Shown here: positions 19,215 to 28,705 of the stretch, piece by piece
Layout: each line of letters starts with the position of its first letter
Numbering within the stretch: the stretch's first letter is position 1
Assembly (NCBI RefSeq): GCF_002733835.1
Contig: NZ_NVWY01000013.1
Location: 1 to 64,000, forward strand
Length of the DNA stretch: 64,000 nt
Direction: 5' to 3'
Source: Alcanivorax sp.
Lineage (GTDB): Bacteria; Pseudomonadota; Gammaproteobacteria; Pseudomonadales; Alcanivoracaceae
Notes under the pieces: model-generated
Databases searched by the model: none
Told to the model about the DNA's origin: nothing
The model's input: the letters and a program-made list of their open reading frames with translations, nothing else
Program-made: the position numbers and the translations under genes

Positions 19215-19898
19215 ATGACCGCCCACGATATTTCCCTGGCTGATGCCATGATTCAGCGCCGCTCCGTACGCGGCTTTACCGACAAACCGGTGCCTCAGGA
19301 GGTGCTGGACGCGGTGTTCTCGCTTGCCCAGCGCTCTCCCTCCAACTGCAATATCCAGCCCTGGAAAGTGTGGGTAGCGTCCGGTGCCGTGCGCGATGCG
19401 CTGCGCGAGCGCATGGTGGAAAAGGTTACTCAGGGCGTCCCTTTTGCTCCGGATTATGACAGCCTGCCGCGTTTCGAGGGGGTGTACCGGGAGCGCCAGG
19501 TGGATTGCGCCATGGCGCTGTACGGCAGCATGGGCATTGCCCGCGAAGACCGTCCTGGTCGCCAGCGTGCCGAATTGCGCAATTTCGAGTTGTTTGATGC
19601 GCCCCATGTGGCGTTTATTGGCATGGAGCGGGAGTTCGGCGTCACCGTGGGACTGGATGTGGGCATGTACGTGCAGTCATTGCTGCTGTCCATGAGTGCC
19701 TATGGGCTGGGCGCCTGCGCCCAGGGCAGCATGCGTTACTATCCCGACGATGTGCGGGAAATGCTGGGGATCCCGTCCAGTACGGCCATCGTGCTGGGGA
19801 TCAGCTTTGGGTACGAGGACCCGGATATCGCGGCAAACAAGGCCCGAGTGGATCGGGTGCCGGTCTCCGACTCGGTGCAGTTCTGCGATAGTTTGTAG
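19215..19898 (+). CDS. Nitroreductase family flavoprotein
   Basis: This 227-residue enzyme has the FMN-binding nitroreductase pattern: MIQRRSVRGFTDKPV (about 13-27), RSPSNCNIQPWKVWV (about 43-57), and MYVQSLLLSMSAYGLGACAQ (about 150-170). Members use NAD(P)H to reduce nitro compounds, quinones or enones. The ATG follows an AGGAG Shine-Dalgarno. The gene appears to be monocistronic or co-transcribed with the small CxxC protein 68 bp upstream. Physiological substrate is not evident. Confidence 0.92.
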   Translation: MTAHDISLADAMIQRRSVRGFTDKPVPQEVLDAVFSLAQRSPSNCNIQPWKVWVASGAVRDALRERMVEKVTQGVPFAPDYDSLPRFEGVYRERQVDCAMALYGSMGIAREDRPGRQRAELRNFELFDAPHVAFIGMEREFGVTVGLDVGMYVQSLLLSMSAYGLGACAQGSMRYYPDDVREMLGIPSSTAIVLGISFGYEDPDIAANKARVDRVPVSDSVQFCDSL

Positions 19899-19987
19899 TC
19901 GAGCCCCTGTGCTGAAAACAGGCAGGGTCCGGGCAGCGTTGGCTCGATTGTGCTACAATGGTCGTTTTCCCAGCGTAGTGACCCTCC

Positions 19988-20350
19988 ATGATCATAGTGA
20001 AAGGCTCCTTTCCCGTGAAAGAAGACGAACAGCCCCATGCGTTGGCGCTGGTGCAGGCGCTTGCCAGTGCGTCGCGGGGAGAGCGGGGGTGTCTGGCCTA
20101 TGAGGTATACCTGCAGGCGGATGCGCCCAGGGTGATTATGGTGTGGCAGCAGTGGTCGAACCTGGATGCGCTGGAAATCCATTTTGGCTCCGAGCATGTG
20201 GACGCCTTTCTCGATGCCATTCCCGACATGATTGATGGTGATGTCACCTCGGCTCGCTTTGATGTGTCCAGCATGGATGGCGACCCCATTGTCGAGGATG
20301 TCAGCGAGATTGCGCCCGTGGTGCTGGCGGACAACATCATTCTGCATTGA
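19988..20350 (+). CDS. Antibiotic biosynthesis monooxygenase (ABM) domain protein
   Basis: The 120-residue protein begins MIIVKGSFPVKED and has the dimeric ferredoxin-like ABM pattern: a central RGERGCLAYEVY (about 30-41), MVWQQWSNLDALEIHF (about 52-67) and an acidic C-terminus. ABM proteins are small cofactor-free or heme-handling oxygenases and often have no known role. A TACAAT -10-like hexamer lies near 19954. No partner enzyme is obvious. Confidence 0.75.
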   Translation: MIIVKGSFPVKEDEQPHALALVQALASASRGERGCLAYEVYLQADAPRVIMVWQQWSNLDALEIHFGSEHVDAFLDAIPDMIDGDVTSARFDVSSMDGDPIVEDVSEIAPVVLADNIILH

Positions 20351-20539
20351 TGCCCCGGGCGAACCGTTCTGTGCTCGCCTATTGACCCTTTTCCTGCGCT
20401 GGTTTTGGGCATGCCGCCGCTTCCTGTCGGTGTTGTGTCGTGGTTGGCCAGTGTCTCCCGTCGTGCTCTGCGTTACTCTGTCTGGCTCAGGCAAGGTCTG
20501 GCTTTCGCTGTGCCTTGGCAAGGTTGTGCAGGAGTGCCC

Positions 20540-21469
20540 ATGAAAACCCGTATCGACTCCGTCGAAGACATTATTCGCAGCTTCTCCGAGCAGGGTTACA
20601 TTTGCAGCGAGCGCATTGCGCTGGCGGTGTACCTGGCGGCGCAGCTACACAAGCCGGTGCTGGTGGAAGGCCCGCCGGGGGTGGGCAAAACCGAGCTGGC
20701 AAAAGCGGCCGCCGCCTTTCTGGAAGCGCCGCTGATTCGCTTGCAGTGCTATGAAGGGCTGGATGAAAGCCGGGCGCTATACGAATGGAAGTACGGCAAG
20801 CAGTTGCTGTATACGCAACTGCTGCGCGACAAGCTCGGTGGCATGCTGGCCGATACGGATAGCCTGGAAGCCAGCATGGATCGCCTGGGGGATTTGGGTG
20901 AAGCGTTCTACAGTGAAACCTTTCTGGAGCCGCGCCCCCTGTTGCATGCACTCCGCAGTGAAGAACCTGCGGTACTGTTGATCGATGAAATCGACAAGGC
21001 GGATCAGGAATTCGAGGCGTTTCTTTTGGAGTTGCTATCGGACTTCCAGATTTCCATCCCCGAGCTGGGCACCGTCAAGGCGCGCCACCAGCCCCTGGTG
21101 CTGTTGACCAGTAACGACCAGCGCGAGTTGTCCGATGCACTCAAACGCCGCTGTCTGCACTTGTATATTCCCTACCCGGAAGCGGAGCTGGAAGCGAACA
21201 TCGTGGCGGCACGGGTGCCGGATCTGGATGCACGACTGCGCGAGCAACTGGTGGCGTTCATTCAGTACCTGCGCGAGCAGGACATGAAGAAATTACCGGC
21301 TATCTCCGAGACGCTGGACTGGGCCCGGGCGCTGGTGCTGTTGCATGCGGATTCGCTGGAGCAGGAGCTGGTGGCAGATACGCTCAATCTGGTTTTAAAA
21401 ACCGAGCAGGACGTGACCCTGGCACGGGAGTTGTTGCCTGCCTGGTTGCGCAAGCTGGGCAAACGCTGA
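20540..21469 (+). CDS. MoxR-family AAA+ ATPase
   Basis: The 309-residue ATPase has Walker A GPPGVGKTELAKA (about 44-56), Walker B LLIDEIDKAD (about 142-151), a sensor region VLLTSNDQRELSDALKRR, and a C-terminal lid. MoxR ATPases act as chaperones for metal-enzyme maturation, usually with a VWA protein. I chose the ATG at 20540 (MKTRIDSVEDI), which has a CAGGAG Shine-Dalgarno; the frame is open 135 bp upstream without a good start. The next gene encodes a CoxE-type VWA protein whose ATG overlaps this stop codon (TGATG). The client enzyme is not in the window. Confidence 0.9.
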   Translation: MKTRIDSVEDIIRSFSEQGYICSERIALAVYLAAQLHKPVLVEGPPGVGKTELAKAAAAFLEAPLIRLQCYEGLDESRALYEWKYGKQLLYTQLLRDKLGGMLADTDSLEASMDRLGDLGEAFYSETFLEPRPLLHALRSEEPAVLLIDEIDKADQEFEAFLLELLSDFQISIPELGTVKARHQPLVLLTSNDQRELSDALKRRCLHLYIPYPEAELEANIVAARVPDLDARLREQLVAFIQYLREQDMKKLPAISETLDWARALVLLHADSLEQELVADTLNLVLKTEQDVTLARELLPAWLRKLGKR

Positions 21470-22830
21470 TGCCGGTCCGTCGCCTTTCAGAATTTGTGCA
21501 GGCGCTGCGGGGAGCGGGGTTGCGAATATCGCCGGACGAGGCCAGCCAGGGCATGGATGCGGCTGCACTGGTGGGCTATCAAGGGCGGCAACGCTTTCAC
21601 GATGCCCTGGCGATGACGCTGGTGAAGCGCGAAGACGATCGCCCTGCGTTTGAGGAAACCTTTGCGCGTTTCTTTGCGGTGACGCCCGGCGCGGCGGCGG
21701 CCACATCGAACAACAGCGCCATGCCCGAACCCGTTGAGGAGGCGGGCGAGGCGGGTGAATCTTCCCAGGGCGATGATGGGCTGGCGGGCGACGACGACCT
21801 GACGGCACAAACCCCTGCCGAGCTGGAGCAGCGGCTGGCTGAGGCCGCAGCACAAATGGATTTCACCCAGATGGAGGTGATTACCCAGCAGGGCCTGTAT
21901 ACCCGTCGCCTGCTGATGAACATGGGGATGGGGGCGGTGGATGACCGCATTCTGCAGCTGGATCAGGGCGATGCGCCCCGCCAGGCGCGGGCGGAGGCGC
22001 TGCGCCAGTGGCGACGGGAGGTGCGCGAGCAGGCCGCCGGCCATGTGCGGCGCCAGTTTTTGCTGCATGGTGCAGGCAAGGGGAGGGCGTTGCGGGAACA
22101 GACCATGCGTGCGGTGCCGTTTCGGCATCTGCGTGAATTCCAGGAAGTGAAAACCCTGGTGCGCCGCATGGCTCGGCGCCTGGCCAGTCTGCATCAGCGG
22201 CGCATGAAGAAAAGCCGGCGCGGCATGCTGGATGCCCGGCGCACCCTGGTGGCCGGTATTCGTCACGATGGGGTTCCTGCCCGATTGCACTGGCGTCAGC
22301 GGCCTGTGCAGAAAAGCCGGGTGATGGTGATTTGTGATGTTTCCAGTTCGGTGAGCGATGCGGCCCGTTTCCTGCTCCAGTTTCTCTATGCCATGAATGA
22401 TGTGCTGCCACGGGTGCGCAGCTTTGCGTTTGCCTCTCGTTTTGATGAAATCAGCGAGGATTTTCAGCGCTACAGCCCGGACGTGGCGGTGGGACGGGTG
22501 CTGGACCGTCTTTCCGGGAGTGGCACCGATTACGGCGAAATGTTTGCGGATTTCTGGCGCCGTTGTGAACGGGAGCTGGACAGCCATACCACCGTTATCA
22601 TTCTCGGCGATGCCCGCAACAACAACCTCCCGGAAGGCGCAGAGGTGCTGCAGCAGATTCGTCGGCGAGTGAAGCAGGTGTGGTGGCTGAACCCGGAAGC
22701 ACGTTCCCGCTGGAACAGCGGCGATGCGGTGATGGATCGTTATCTGCCCCATTGCCGGCTGGCCCGCCAGTGCGCGTCACTGGATGATCTTGAGCGGATT
22801 GTGGATTCGTTGCTCAAGGGGCTGAATTAG
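21469..22830 (+). CDS. VWA domain protein, CoxE-like
   Basis: The 453-residue protein has an acidic low-complexity region (about 80-115, Glu/Asp/Gly-rich), an Arg-rich middle, and a C-terminal VWA domain. The MIDAS metal site is present as VICDVSSSVSD (about 288-298), with a Thr in SGTDYGEMF near 350 and an Asp in IILGDARNN near 375. Such CoxE-like proteins pair with MoxR ATPases to insert or activate metal cofactors. Start and stop overlap with the MoxR gene shows co-translation. Convergent to the histidine kinase gene, 19 bp away. Confidence 0.88.
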   Translation: MPVRRLSEFVQALRGAGLRISPDEASQGMDAAALVGYQGRQRFHDALAMTLVKREDDRPAFEETFARFFAVTPGAAAATSNNSAMPEPVEEAGEAGESSQGDDGLAGDDDLTAQTPAELEQRLAEAAAQMDFTQMEVITQQGLYTRRLLMNMGMGAVDDRILQLDQGDAPRQARAEALRQWRREVREQAAGHVRRQFLLHGAGKGRALREQTMRAVPFRHLREFQEVKTLVRRMARRLASLHQRRMKKSRRGMLDARRTLVAGIRHDGVPARLHWRQRPVQKSRVMVICDVSSSVSDAARFLLQFLYAMNDVLPRVRSFAFASRFDEISEDFQRYSPDVAVGRVLDRLSGSGTDYGEMFADFWRRCERELDSHTTVIILGDARNNNLPEGAEVLQQIRRRVKQVWWLNPEARSRWNSGDAVMDRYLPHCRLARQCASLDDLERIVDSLLKGLN

Positions 22831-22849
22831 TCAGGGCGTTTTTTTGGAA

Positions 22850-25276
22850 TTAGACGTTATGGGGTTTTGAAGGTGGTGCCCCGGCGTCACGAAGGATCTG
22901 CCGCAAGGTGGTTTGCAGGCGCGCCAGGTTCACCGGCTTGGCCAGATGCCCGATCATGCCGGCATCGTGGCAGGCATGGATCTTGTCCGGGATGGCGTGG
23001 GCAGTGAGGGCAATAATGGGAACCCAGGGCAAGCGGCCTTCCTGTTGCAGCTTGATAATCGCTCGCGAGGTTTCAAAGCCGTCCATGTCTGGCATTTCGC
23101 AATCCATTAATACCAGGTCGAAGGGCTGCTGTGCAGACATCAAGACGGCGATAGCTTCCAGCCCGCTCTCCGCCACTTCCGTCTCGTAGCCCAGTTTTTG
23201 GCACAGTCCCTCGGCCACCATCAGGTTGATGTGGTTATCGTCCACGATCAGCAATCGGCCGCCGGACAGGCCGGGCTGGTTGTCAGCGACGGGTTCGCAG
23301 GTAAAGGTGTCGGCGCGTTCCGTGGAAGGAATGGGGAGCCGGAACCAGAAGCGAGACCCCTGTTTGGGCTGGCTGTTTACGCCGATTTCTCCTCCCATGA
23401 TCTCTACCAGTTGCCGGCAAATGGCAAGCCCGAGGCCGGTGCCGCCATAGCGTCGGCTGGTGGAGCTGTCGCCCTGCTGAAAATGGTCGAAGAGTCGGCG
23501 CTGCTGCTCTTCGGTAATGCCAATGCCGCTGTCGTGCACCTCAAACAAGGCGTAATCCGCGTTGTCCGAATCCCTCTGTACCCGCACGGTGATGGTGCCG
23601 TTGTCGGTGAATTTCACCGCGTTGCTGATCAGGTTTACCAGAATTTGTCGCAGCCGCACCGGGTCGCCCATGCAGCGTTCGCCCACATGGGGAGCAATGT
23701 CGAGTGTCAGAGTGTTGGAGTGAACGTGTGCCTTGTGCTGGAACAGGGCCAGGGATTCATTGATCAGGTTGAACAGGTTGAAGCTGGTTTGCTCGATGGG
23801 CATTTTGCCCGCTTCGATGCGGGAATAATCGAGGATGTCATTAATCAGGTTCAGCAGGCTGTTCCCGGACTGTTCAATCACGTTCAGGTTGTGGCGTTGA
23901 TCATCATCCAGGGAGGTCCCCTTGAGCATGTCCACGGTGCCGATAATACCGTTCAGTGGTGTGCGAATTTCGTGGCTCATTACCGCCAGAAATTCGCTGC
24001 GGGCGCTGAGTGCGGCATTCAGCTCCCCGGTGCGCTCGGTGACGCGCTGTTCCAGCACTTCGTTGGCTTCGCGTTGAATACGGGCATTCTCGCTTTTCAG
24101 TACGGTCATGCGATGCGCCAGCGCAAAGGACAGCAGCAGTGCTTCGGTAAAGGTGCCCAGCTGCATGACGTTTTCCAGTATCCAGCCGCCGTCGATAAGC
24201 TGAAAGGTTTTCAGTATGTATGCCGTGGTGGCCAGTGCTACGGCGGTAAAGGCCAGCAGAAAATACCGTGCAGGGCTGTAGCCCTGCCGGATCAGCCAGA
24301 TAGACAACACAATGGCGATAAGCGGCCAGGGAAGAACAACGGCGGTACTCGCCTGAATGAAAAAATGAAAATTCACCAGTGTTAGCGGCGCAGTGAGAAT
24401 CAACACGCTGGCGGCGGCCAGCAGCCAGCGATTGATGGCCGGTGCGCGTTTTTTGAGTTCCAGGAACTGGCAGGTGAACAGAATCGAAAACGCCAGGGTC
24501 AGCAGATTCAGAACCGGTAATGAGTAATGGTTCCACAGTGTGGCCTGGGGCCAGAGCCACTGATAGCTCAGCCCTTCGCGGGTGAACAGGTTCAGGGTGA
24601 ACGTGCCCAGATAGAGAACATAAAGCAGGTAGCTACGGTCCCGGATGGAGACAAATATCAGCAGGTTGAACAGAAAGATGGCCACCATGGCGCCGAAATA
24701 CAGCCCATAAAAAATGGATACCTGAGTGTCTTGCTGGTTGAAGGCGATCGGTGACATCAGCGAGACCGGCAGTTCAATGACATTGTCACCCTGGGCGCGT
24801 AGCAGCAGGTAGCGTTGCGAATGCACCGGCAGATCGAGTGTGGAGATCAGATGATTGTGGGCAAAGGAGCGGGTGGCGAAGGGGATGCGATCACCGAGAC
24901 GGTTATGCCACAGCTGTTTGCCTTGCCGATCAAAAAGGTAGAGATCGAGATAGTCCAGATGGGGGCGCCCCAGTCGGGCAAGCCACGATACCTGGCGGCT
25001 CTGATTGTCGATCGGCACGAGGAACCATTGCGGTCCGTCACGAAAACCCAGTGAGGGGTACTTGTCGTGAATTTCTTCGCCTGCGCCATCGAGGAAGGCC
25101 TGTAGAGCCATTTCCGGGCTATAGGCGTGCTGGGGGTCGGCTAGCCACTGCATGCCGAGTGACGCCTGGTAGCTGTCCTGATCATCGGTGAGGGTCAGGC
25201 TGTGGGCTGATGCGGCCAGTACGAGCAAAAGGAGGCTGGCAAGTCCCTGCCTGATGATGACGAATCCTTGTGTCAT
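22850..25276 (-). CDS. Hybrid sensor histidine kinase (7TMR-DISM, HisKA, HATPase, receiver)
   Basis: The 808-residue protein has a signal peptide, a periplasmic DISMED2-type sensor domain (about 30-170), seven transmembrane helices (about 180-385), a coiled-coil linker, and HisKA with H-box MSHEIRTPLNG (about 435). HATPase N and G boxes follow (NLISNAVKFTDNG, GGTGLGLAI), then a receiver domain with acidic pair VDD and phospho-acceptor Asp in LVLMDCEMPDMDG. 7TMR-DISM sensors often detect carbohydrate-like or unknown extracellular ligands. I chose ATG 25276, with an AGGATCGGGA Shine-Dalgarno, over an upstream GTG. No response regulator is adjacent. Confidence 0.93.
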   Translation of the reverse strand: MTQGFVIIRQGLASLLLLVLAASAHSLTLTDDQDSYQASLGMQWLADPQHAYSPEMALQAFLDGAGEEIHDKYPSLGFRDGPQWFLVPIDNQSRQVSWLARLGRPHLDYLDLYLFDRQGKQLWHNRLGDRIPFATRSFAHNHLISTLDLPVHSQRYLLLRAQGDNVIELPVSLMSPIAFNQQDTQVSIFYGLYFGAMVAIFLFNLLIFVSIRDRSYLLYVLYLGTFTLNLFTREGLSYQWLWPQATLWNHYSLPVLNLLTLAFSILFTCQFLELKKRAPAINRWLLAAASVLILTAPLTLVNFHFFIQASTAVVLPWPLIAIVLSIWLIRQGYSPARYFLLAFTAVALATTAYILKTFQLIDGGWILENVMQLGTFTEALLLSFALAHRMTVLKSENARIQREANEVLEQRVTERTGELNAALSARSEFLAVMSHEIRTPLNGIIGTVDMLKGTSLDDDQRHNLNVIEQSGNSLLNLINDILDYSRIEAGKMPIEQTSFNLFNLINESLALFQHKAHVHSNTLTLDIAPHVGERCMGDPVRLRQILVNLISNAVKFTDNGTITVRVQRDSDNADYALFEVHDSGIGITEEQQRRLFDHFQQGDSSTSRRYGGTGLGLAICRQLVEIMGGEIGVNSQPKQGSRFWFRLPIPSTERADTFTCEPVADNQPGLSGGRLLIVDDNHINLMVAEGLCQKLGYETEVAESGLEAIAVLMSAQQPFDLVLMDCEMPDMDGFETSRAIIKLQQEGRLPWVPIIALTAHAIPDKIHACHDAGMIGHLAKPVNLARLQTTLRQILRDAGAPPSKPHNV

Positions 25277-25412
25277 TCCCGATCCTGTTATCACTGTTAT
25301 GTGGATACGGAGTTGGTGTTATCGATTCATTTTACAGAATTTACCGTAGTCGCTGGAACTGTGCGACAGATAAGGTCTCGAAATCGGTGACTTAACGGAA
25401 AAGGAGTCCTGT

Positions 25413-25964
25413 ATGAAAGTCATTATGCGTAATGCACTGGTCCTGTCTTGTTCACTGATCGCCGCCCCGGGGGCGTTTGCTGCCGGCCCTTACATTGGCG
25501 GTAACTACAGCCAGATTCAGTACGACAATGAAGAATACGACACGGACACCCTGAAAATTGACTCGGCCACGGTTAATGCGGGTTTTGAGTTTACCGATTT
25601 TCTGGCGCTGGAAGCCCGTGGTGGTCTGGGTTTTGACGAAGACTCCCAGGGTATTGCTGACTTCGAAATGGATCACCTGTACGGGGGGTACGTGAAACTC
25701 GGCGCCCCCATTGGCGAAACGATTCGCCCGTATGTCATCGGCGGTTATACCAAGGTGAAAGGCAAGGTATCGGCCAATGGCACGGTGGCTGGTGTGGATT
25801 ATTCCTACAGCGATACTGAAACGTTTGAAGATGAGTCCTATGGTGCTGGCCTGGATTTCAATATTACCGATACCGTTGGCGCCAACCTGGAATACATGCG
25901 CTATGTGGATACCGATGAAGAAGAAATTTCCGGTATCAGTGTTGGCCTGCGTTCCGCGTTCTGA
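25413..25964 (+). CDS. Outer membrane beta-barrel protein (OmpA/OmpW-like fold)
   Basis: The 183-residue protein has a signal peptide ending APGAFA (about residue 24) and alternating strands typical of an eight-stranded barrel: AGPYIGGNYSQIQYD at the start, FTDFLALEARGGLGFDED, YGGYVKLGAPIGETIRPYVIGGYTKVKG, and a C-terminal strand ISVGLRSAF ending in Phe, as needed for BAM recognition. It is acidic (many Asp/Glu in loops), as usual for marine bacteria. It could be a structural or adhesion barrel; no pore motif is visible. It is followed by a strong terminator. Confidence 0.88.
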   Translation: MKVIMRNALVLSCSLIAAPGAFAAGPYIGGNYSQIQYDNEEYDTDTLKIDSATVNAGFEFTDFLALEARGGLGFDEDSQGIADFEMDHLYGGYVKLGAPIGETIRPYVIGGYTKVKGKVSANGTVAGVDYSYSDTETFEDESYGAGLDFNITDTVGANLEYMRYVDTDEEEISGISVGLRSAF

Positions 25965-25989
25965 TTGCGGTAGCCAAACACAGGGATAC

Positions 25990-26020
25990 AAAAAAGCCCC
26001 TCCGAGTGAGGGGCTTTTTT
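25990..26020. terminator. Bidirectional terminator
   Basis: AAAAAAGCCCCTC-CGAGT-GAGGGGCTTTTTT lies between the beta-barrel gene and the convergent UbiB-like gene and can serve both. Confidence 0.92.
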
Positions 26021-26050
26021 GTGGTGGATGAGGCTGTCTGTTGGTGGGGG

Positions 26051-27385
26051 TCAGTCCCCGGGCGCAGCGGCGTTGATCGCTTTTTCCAGGTTGGGACGGA
26101 ATGCGGTGTTCACGCCGAGTTTCATCATGGTCCAGTAGTGCCCGCTGATGACCCGTTCTACCAGCAGGCTGCGCGAGGAGGGCTGGAACTTGAGCATCTG
26201 TTCCAGTGGTGTGCGCTTCACCTGGCGCATGATGTCGGTATGCAGCTGTGAGTCTCCGAAATCGTAGGGTTCGTCATCAAAGGCTCGCAGTAACAGCTCG
26301 ATCCAGACCGCATAAAAGTCACCGCTCACCCGGGTATCTTTTTTGCGGGCGCCCAGCTCCAGCAGCAGGGTGTCCAGAGTGCTCCAGTCCTTGTTGATGG
26401 CGGTGCGCACCAGACGCTTCAGTAATTCGGCATCCTGTTCGGGCAGGCGTTTAACCGCGCCAAAATCGTAGATCACGATGGTGCCATCCGGGCGGAAGGC
26501 AAAGTTGCCGGGGTGAGGGTCGCAATGGACCGCCCGCAACTGAAAGATCTGCTGGCCAATGGCATCGAAAAGGCGTTCGCCCAGCTGGTTACGGGTGGCC
26601 TGGTCGAAGCCGTGCGCATCGTCCACCTGGTCCAGTGCGGTGCCGGTTTCGTAGCTCAGGGTCAGCACCTTCTCACTGGAGAGGCCAGGAAAAACCTGAG
26701 GGATGACCAACCAGGGCTGATCCTGGTGGAAGGCCTGAAAGTGCTCCAGGTTGTTGGCTTCCTGTCGGTAATCCAGTTCCTCATGGAGCTGGTTGCGAAT
26801 TTCCCGAAATACCGCATCCAGTGCTGCTTCATCCACTTTCAGCAAACTGCCCAGGCGCAGAATGCGGCGCAGGTGCTTCATGTCCGAGTCGATGGATTCC
26901 TTGACCGCCGGGTACTGCACTTTCACCACCACTTCGGCGCCGTCCAGCGTCACTGCGTGGTGTACCTGGCCAATGGAGGCCGCGGCAAAGGGTTGTTCAT
27001 CGAAGCGGGTGAATAATGCGTTCAGTGGCGCGCCGAGTTCGCGCTCCAGTTGTCGCCGAATCACATGAAATGGCATGGGGGCGGAGGCATTCTGGAGCAC
27101 TTTCAGCTGATCGCTGATTTCGGCGGGCAGGATATCCTGCATCTGTGAGGCAATCTGGCCGACTTTCATGACCGCGCCTTTCATTTCGCCCAGCGTTGCG
27201 GCCACTTCCTTGCCGATATGTTGCATCAGCTTTTCCCGATCCGCGGCTTTGGACTGGTCCGACTGGAACAGCCCCTTGACCTGATGTCCTGCCACGCGGG
27301 TGGCGATAGAGGTGGTCATGCCGGTGAGCCGGAACAGTCGGCCGGTAGCAGTAGTCGGGCGTTTTCGGCGACGATCGTCGGCCAT
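26051..27385 (-). CDS. ABC1/UbiB-family atypical kinase
   Basis: The 444-residue protein has the family's KxGQ signature (MKVGQIASQ, about 72-80), the Ala-rich nucleotide loop (FAAASIGQVH, about 131-140), the catalytic HCDPHPGNF (about 290-298) and metal-binding YDFGAVKR. These proteins are protein-kinase-like ATPases involved in quinone or lipid handling. It lacks the C-terminal transmembrane helices of true UbiB and is not near ubiE/ubiJ, so it is more likely the AarF/ABC1 paralogue. Exact role unknown. It is transcribed alone, with the phasin gene 214 bp upstream. Confidence 0.9.
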   Translation of the reverse strand: MADDRRRKRPTTATGRLFRLTGMTTSIATRVAGHQVKGLFQSDQSKAADREKLMQHIGKEVAATLGEMKGAVMKVGQIASQMQDILPAEISDQLKVLQNASAPMPFHVIRRQLERELGAPLNALFTRFDEQPFAAASIGQVHHAVTLDGAEVVVKVQYPAVKESIDSDMKHLRRILRLGSLLKVDEAALDAVFREIRNQLHEELDYRQEANNLEHFQAFHQDQPWLVIPQVFPGLSSEKVLTLSYETGTALDQVDDAHGFDQATRNQLGERLFDAIGQQIFQLRAVHCDPHPGNFAFRPDGTIVIYDFGAVKRLPEQDAELLKRLVRTAINKDWSTLDTLLLELGARKKDTRVSGDFYAVWIELLLRAFDDEPYDFGDSQLHTDIMRQVKRTPLEQMLKFQPSSRSLLVERVISGHYWTMMKLGVNTAFRPNLEKAINAAAPGD

Positions 27386-27523
27386 GGTAAAACCTCGCGG
27401 GTTTTCTTGTTATGTATGCAGTTGCATCAAGGCTAGCGCTATGGGCCGCGTATGCACAAGGTGCAATAGTGCCAGAAGGCAGTTCGGGGAAGGCAGACTG
27501 ACGGATGGGTCAGACAAAGAAAA

Positions 27524-27542
27524 GGGGCCCAAACGGGGCCCC
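27524..27542 (-). terminator. Terminator after the phasin gene
   Basis: GGGGCCC-CGTTT-GGGCCCC (minus strand) followed by TTTTCTTTG. It lies 58 nt after the phasin stop codon and separates it from the UbiB-like gene. Confidence 0.8.
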
Positions 27543-27599
27543 AAAAGGAGAGTAAGACAGAGTTAAAACAACACGTACTACATTTTCACAAAAACAGAA

Positions 27600-28028
27600 T
27601 CAGCCGCGTTTTTCGCCGGTGGAAACCAGTTCGTTGAACAGTTTCTCACCTTCTTCGCGCGCAGTGGCAACGGCACCCAGGCCGGCCAGCAGGTATTCAT
27701 TGGTTTCTTCGGCTTTCTCGCCGCGCTCTTTCTTGCCGGCTTCCAGCAGCTTTTCGTACAGGGCCTGACGCTTTTCCGGAGCGCTGTCGAGCAGTTCGCG
27801 GGCAGCAACCAGGGCGCCACGGCTAGCCAGCAGGGCTTTGGGCTTGTTTTCGGCATCGTCGCCGAAGGCTTTGGAGCCGTTCTCGACGTATTTGTTGAGA
27901 AGCTCTTCAGAGCCCTCTTCGGCCTTTTCGTAGGCGCCCAAGCCGGCCAGGTAAAGCTTGTTACCCAGTTCCTTGGCACGGTTTACCAGAGATTCGCTTT
28001 GTTCGCGGAGATCTTTCAGCTCGCCCAT
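27600..28028 (-). CDS. Phasin-family granule-associated protein
   Basis: The 142-residue protein is highly charged and helical, with two similar segments: LYLAGLGAYEKAEEGSEEL (about 26-44) and YLLAGLGAVATAREEGEKLF (about 114-133). The (W/Y)LAGLGA-x4-EEGEKLF pattern is that of PhaF/PhaI-type phasins, which coat polyhydroxyalkanoate or other lipid granules. I chose ATG 28028 because AAGGA is 9 nt upstream; an ATG at 28037 directly touches that Shine-Dalgarno. A terminator follows, and a palindrome lies upstream in the divergent promoter region. Together with the acyl reductase it suggests storage-lipid metabolism. Confidence 0.82.
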   Translation of the reverse strand: MGELKDLREQSESLVNRAKELGNKLYLAGLGAYEKAEEGSEELLNKYVENGSKAFGDDAENKPKALLASRGALVAARELLDSAPEKRQALYEKLLEAGKKERGEKAEETNEYLLAGLGAVATAREEGEKLFNELVSTGEKRG

Positions 28029-28140
28029 ATCGATCATTCCTTAACGTTGTCCGGTGTTAAAAAGAGAGAATTTCTGTGCAACGTTTATTGCGCTGCGTGG
28101 ACAAAGAGTAGGGATTGTTGAGGGAGGAACAGGCAATAAC

Positions 28141-28157
28141 TGTCCAACAATTGGACA
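28141..28157. promoter_or_regulatory. Operator-like palindrome between phasin and divergent gene
   Basis: TGTCCAA-CAA-TTGGACA is a perfect 17-bp inverted repeat about 113 bp upstream of the phasin start and 130 bp upstream of the divergent gene. It looks like a repressor site; the regulator is not known. Confidence 0.5.
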
Positions 28158-28286
28158 TCGAGTCAGGGGCGGCGAAGTTCCAAGGTGTGATGTCCATCAA
28201 AGTTAGTACGCCAAACCGGCCATGGTCGGGATTTCTTCCCATGCGTACACTGGCAAAAAAGACTGTACCGGCTTAGAGAGAGCGAC

Positions 28287-28667
28287 ATGATTGAAAAGTT
28301 TATCGCCAAGGTGCCTTCCCGAATCTGGGCTGAGGGCCGCCCGGCCCGCGCCCGTCAATGGGAAGCGGAATTTAATGTGGCGTCCTGGGTGCGTATTGCC
28401 GGCGCGCCGGGCAAGGTGCAGCTGCTGGTGCGCTACATTGATAACAAGAATGATAAGGCGGTGCTGGTGGATACGGCCGATGTGGGCGGCGAGGGCAGTG
28501 CCCTGTTGTCAGGGTCAATTCGGTTGAAGTTGAGTGCCGAGGTGGAGCAGGTGCAGATTTCCCTGCGTCTGGCGGACCCCGCCATGACCCATGTGGTGGA
28601 GGAGTTGTTCATGCAGCGACGCGGAGCGGCACTGAAGTCTTCCGACAAGTTGATTTCCAACTACTGA
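28287..28667 (+). CDS. Hypothetical protein, 126 aa
   Basis: The start MIEKFIAKVPSRIWAEGRP has an AGAGAG Shine-Dalgarno. The protein has no signal peptide or transmembrane segment. It shows alternating hydrophobic strands (ASWVRIA, VQLLVRYIDN, AVLVDTADV, IRLKLSAEVEQVQISLRL) typical of a small beta-rich domain, then a helical HVVEELFMQRRG end. It is divergent from the phasin gene across a 258-bp region that carries a palindrome, so the two may be co-regulated. I do not recognise the family. Confidence 0.65.
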   Translation: MIEKFIAKVPSRIWAEGRPARARQWEAEFNVASWVRIAGAPGKVQLLVRYIDNKNDKAVLVDTADVGGEGSALLSGSIRLKLSAEVEQVQISLRLADPAMTHVVEELFMQRRGAALKSSDKLISNY

Positions 28668-28705
28668 TTCTGCTTTCCGTGCGGTCGGTTGCCAGAATGC
28701 CTGTG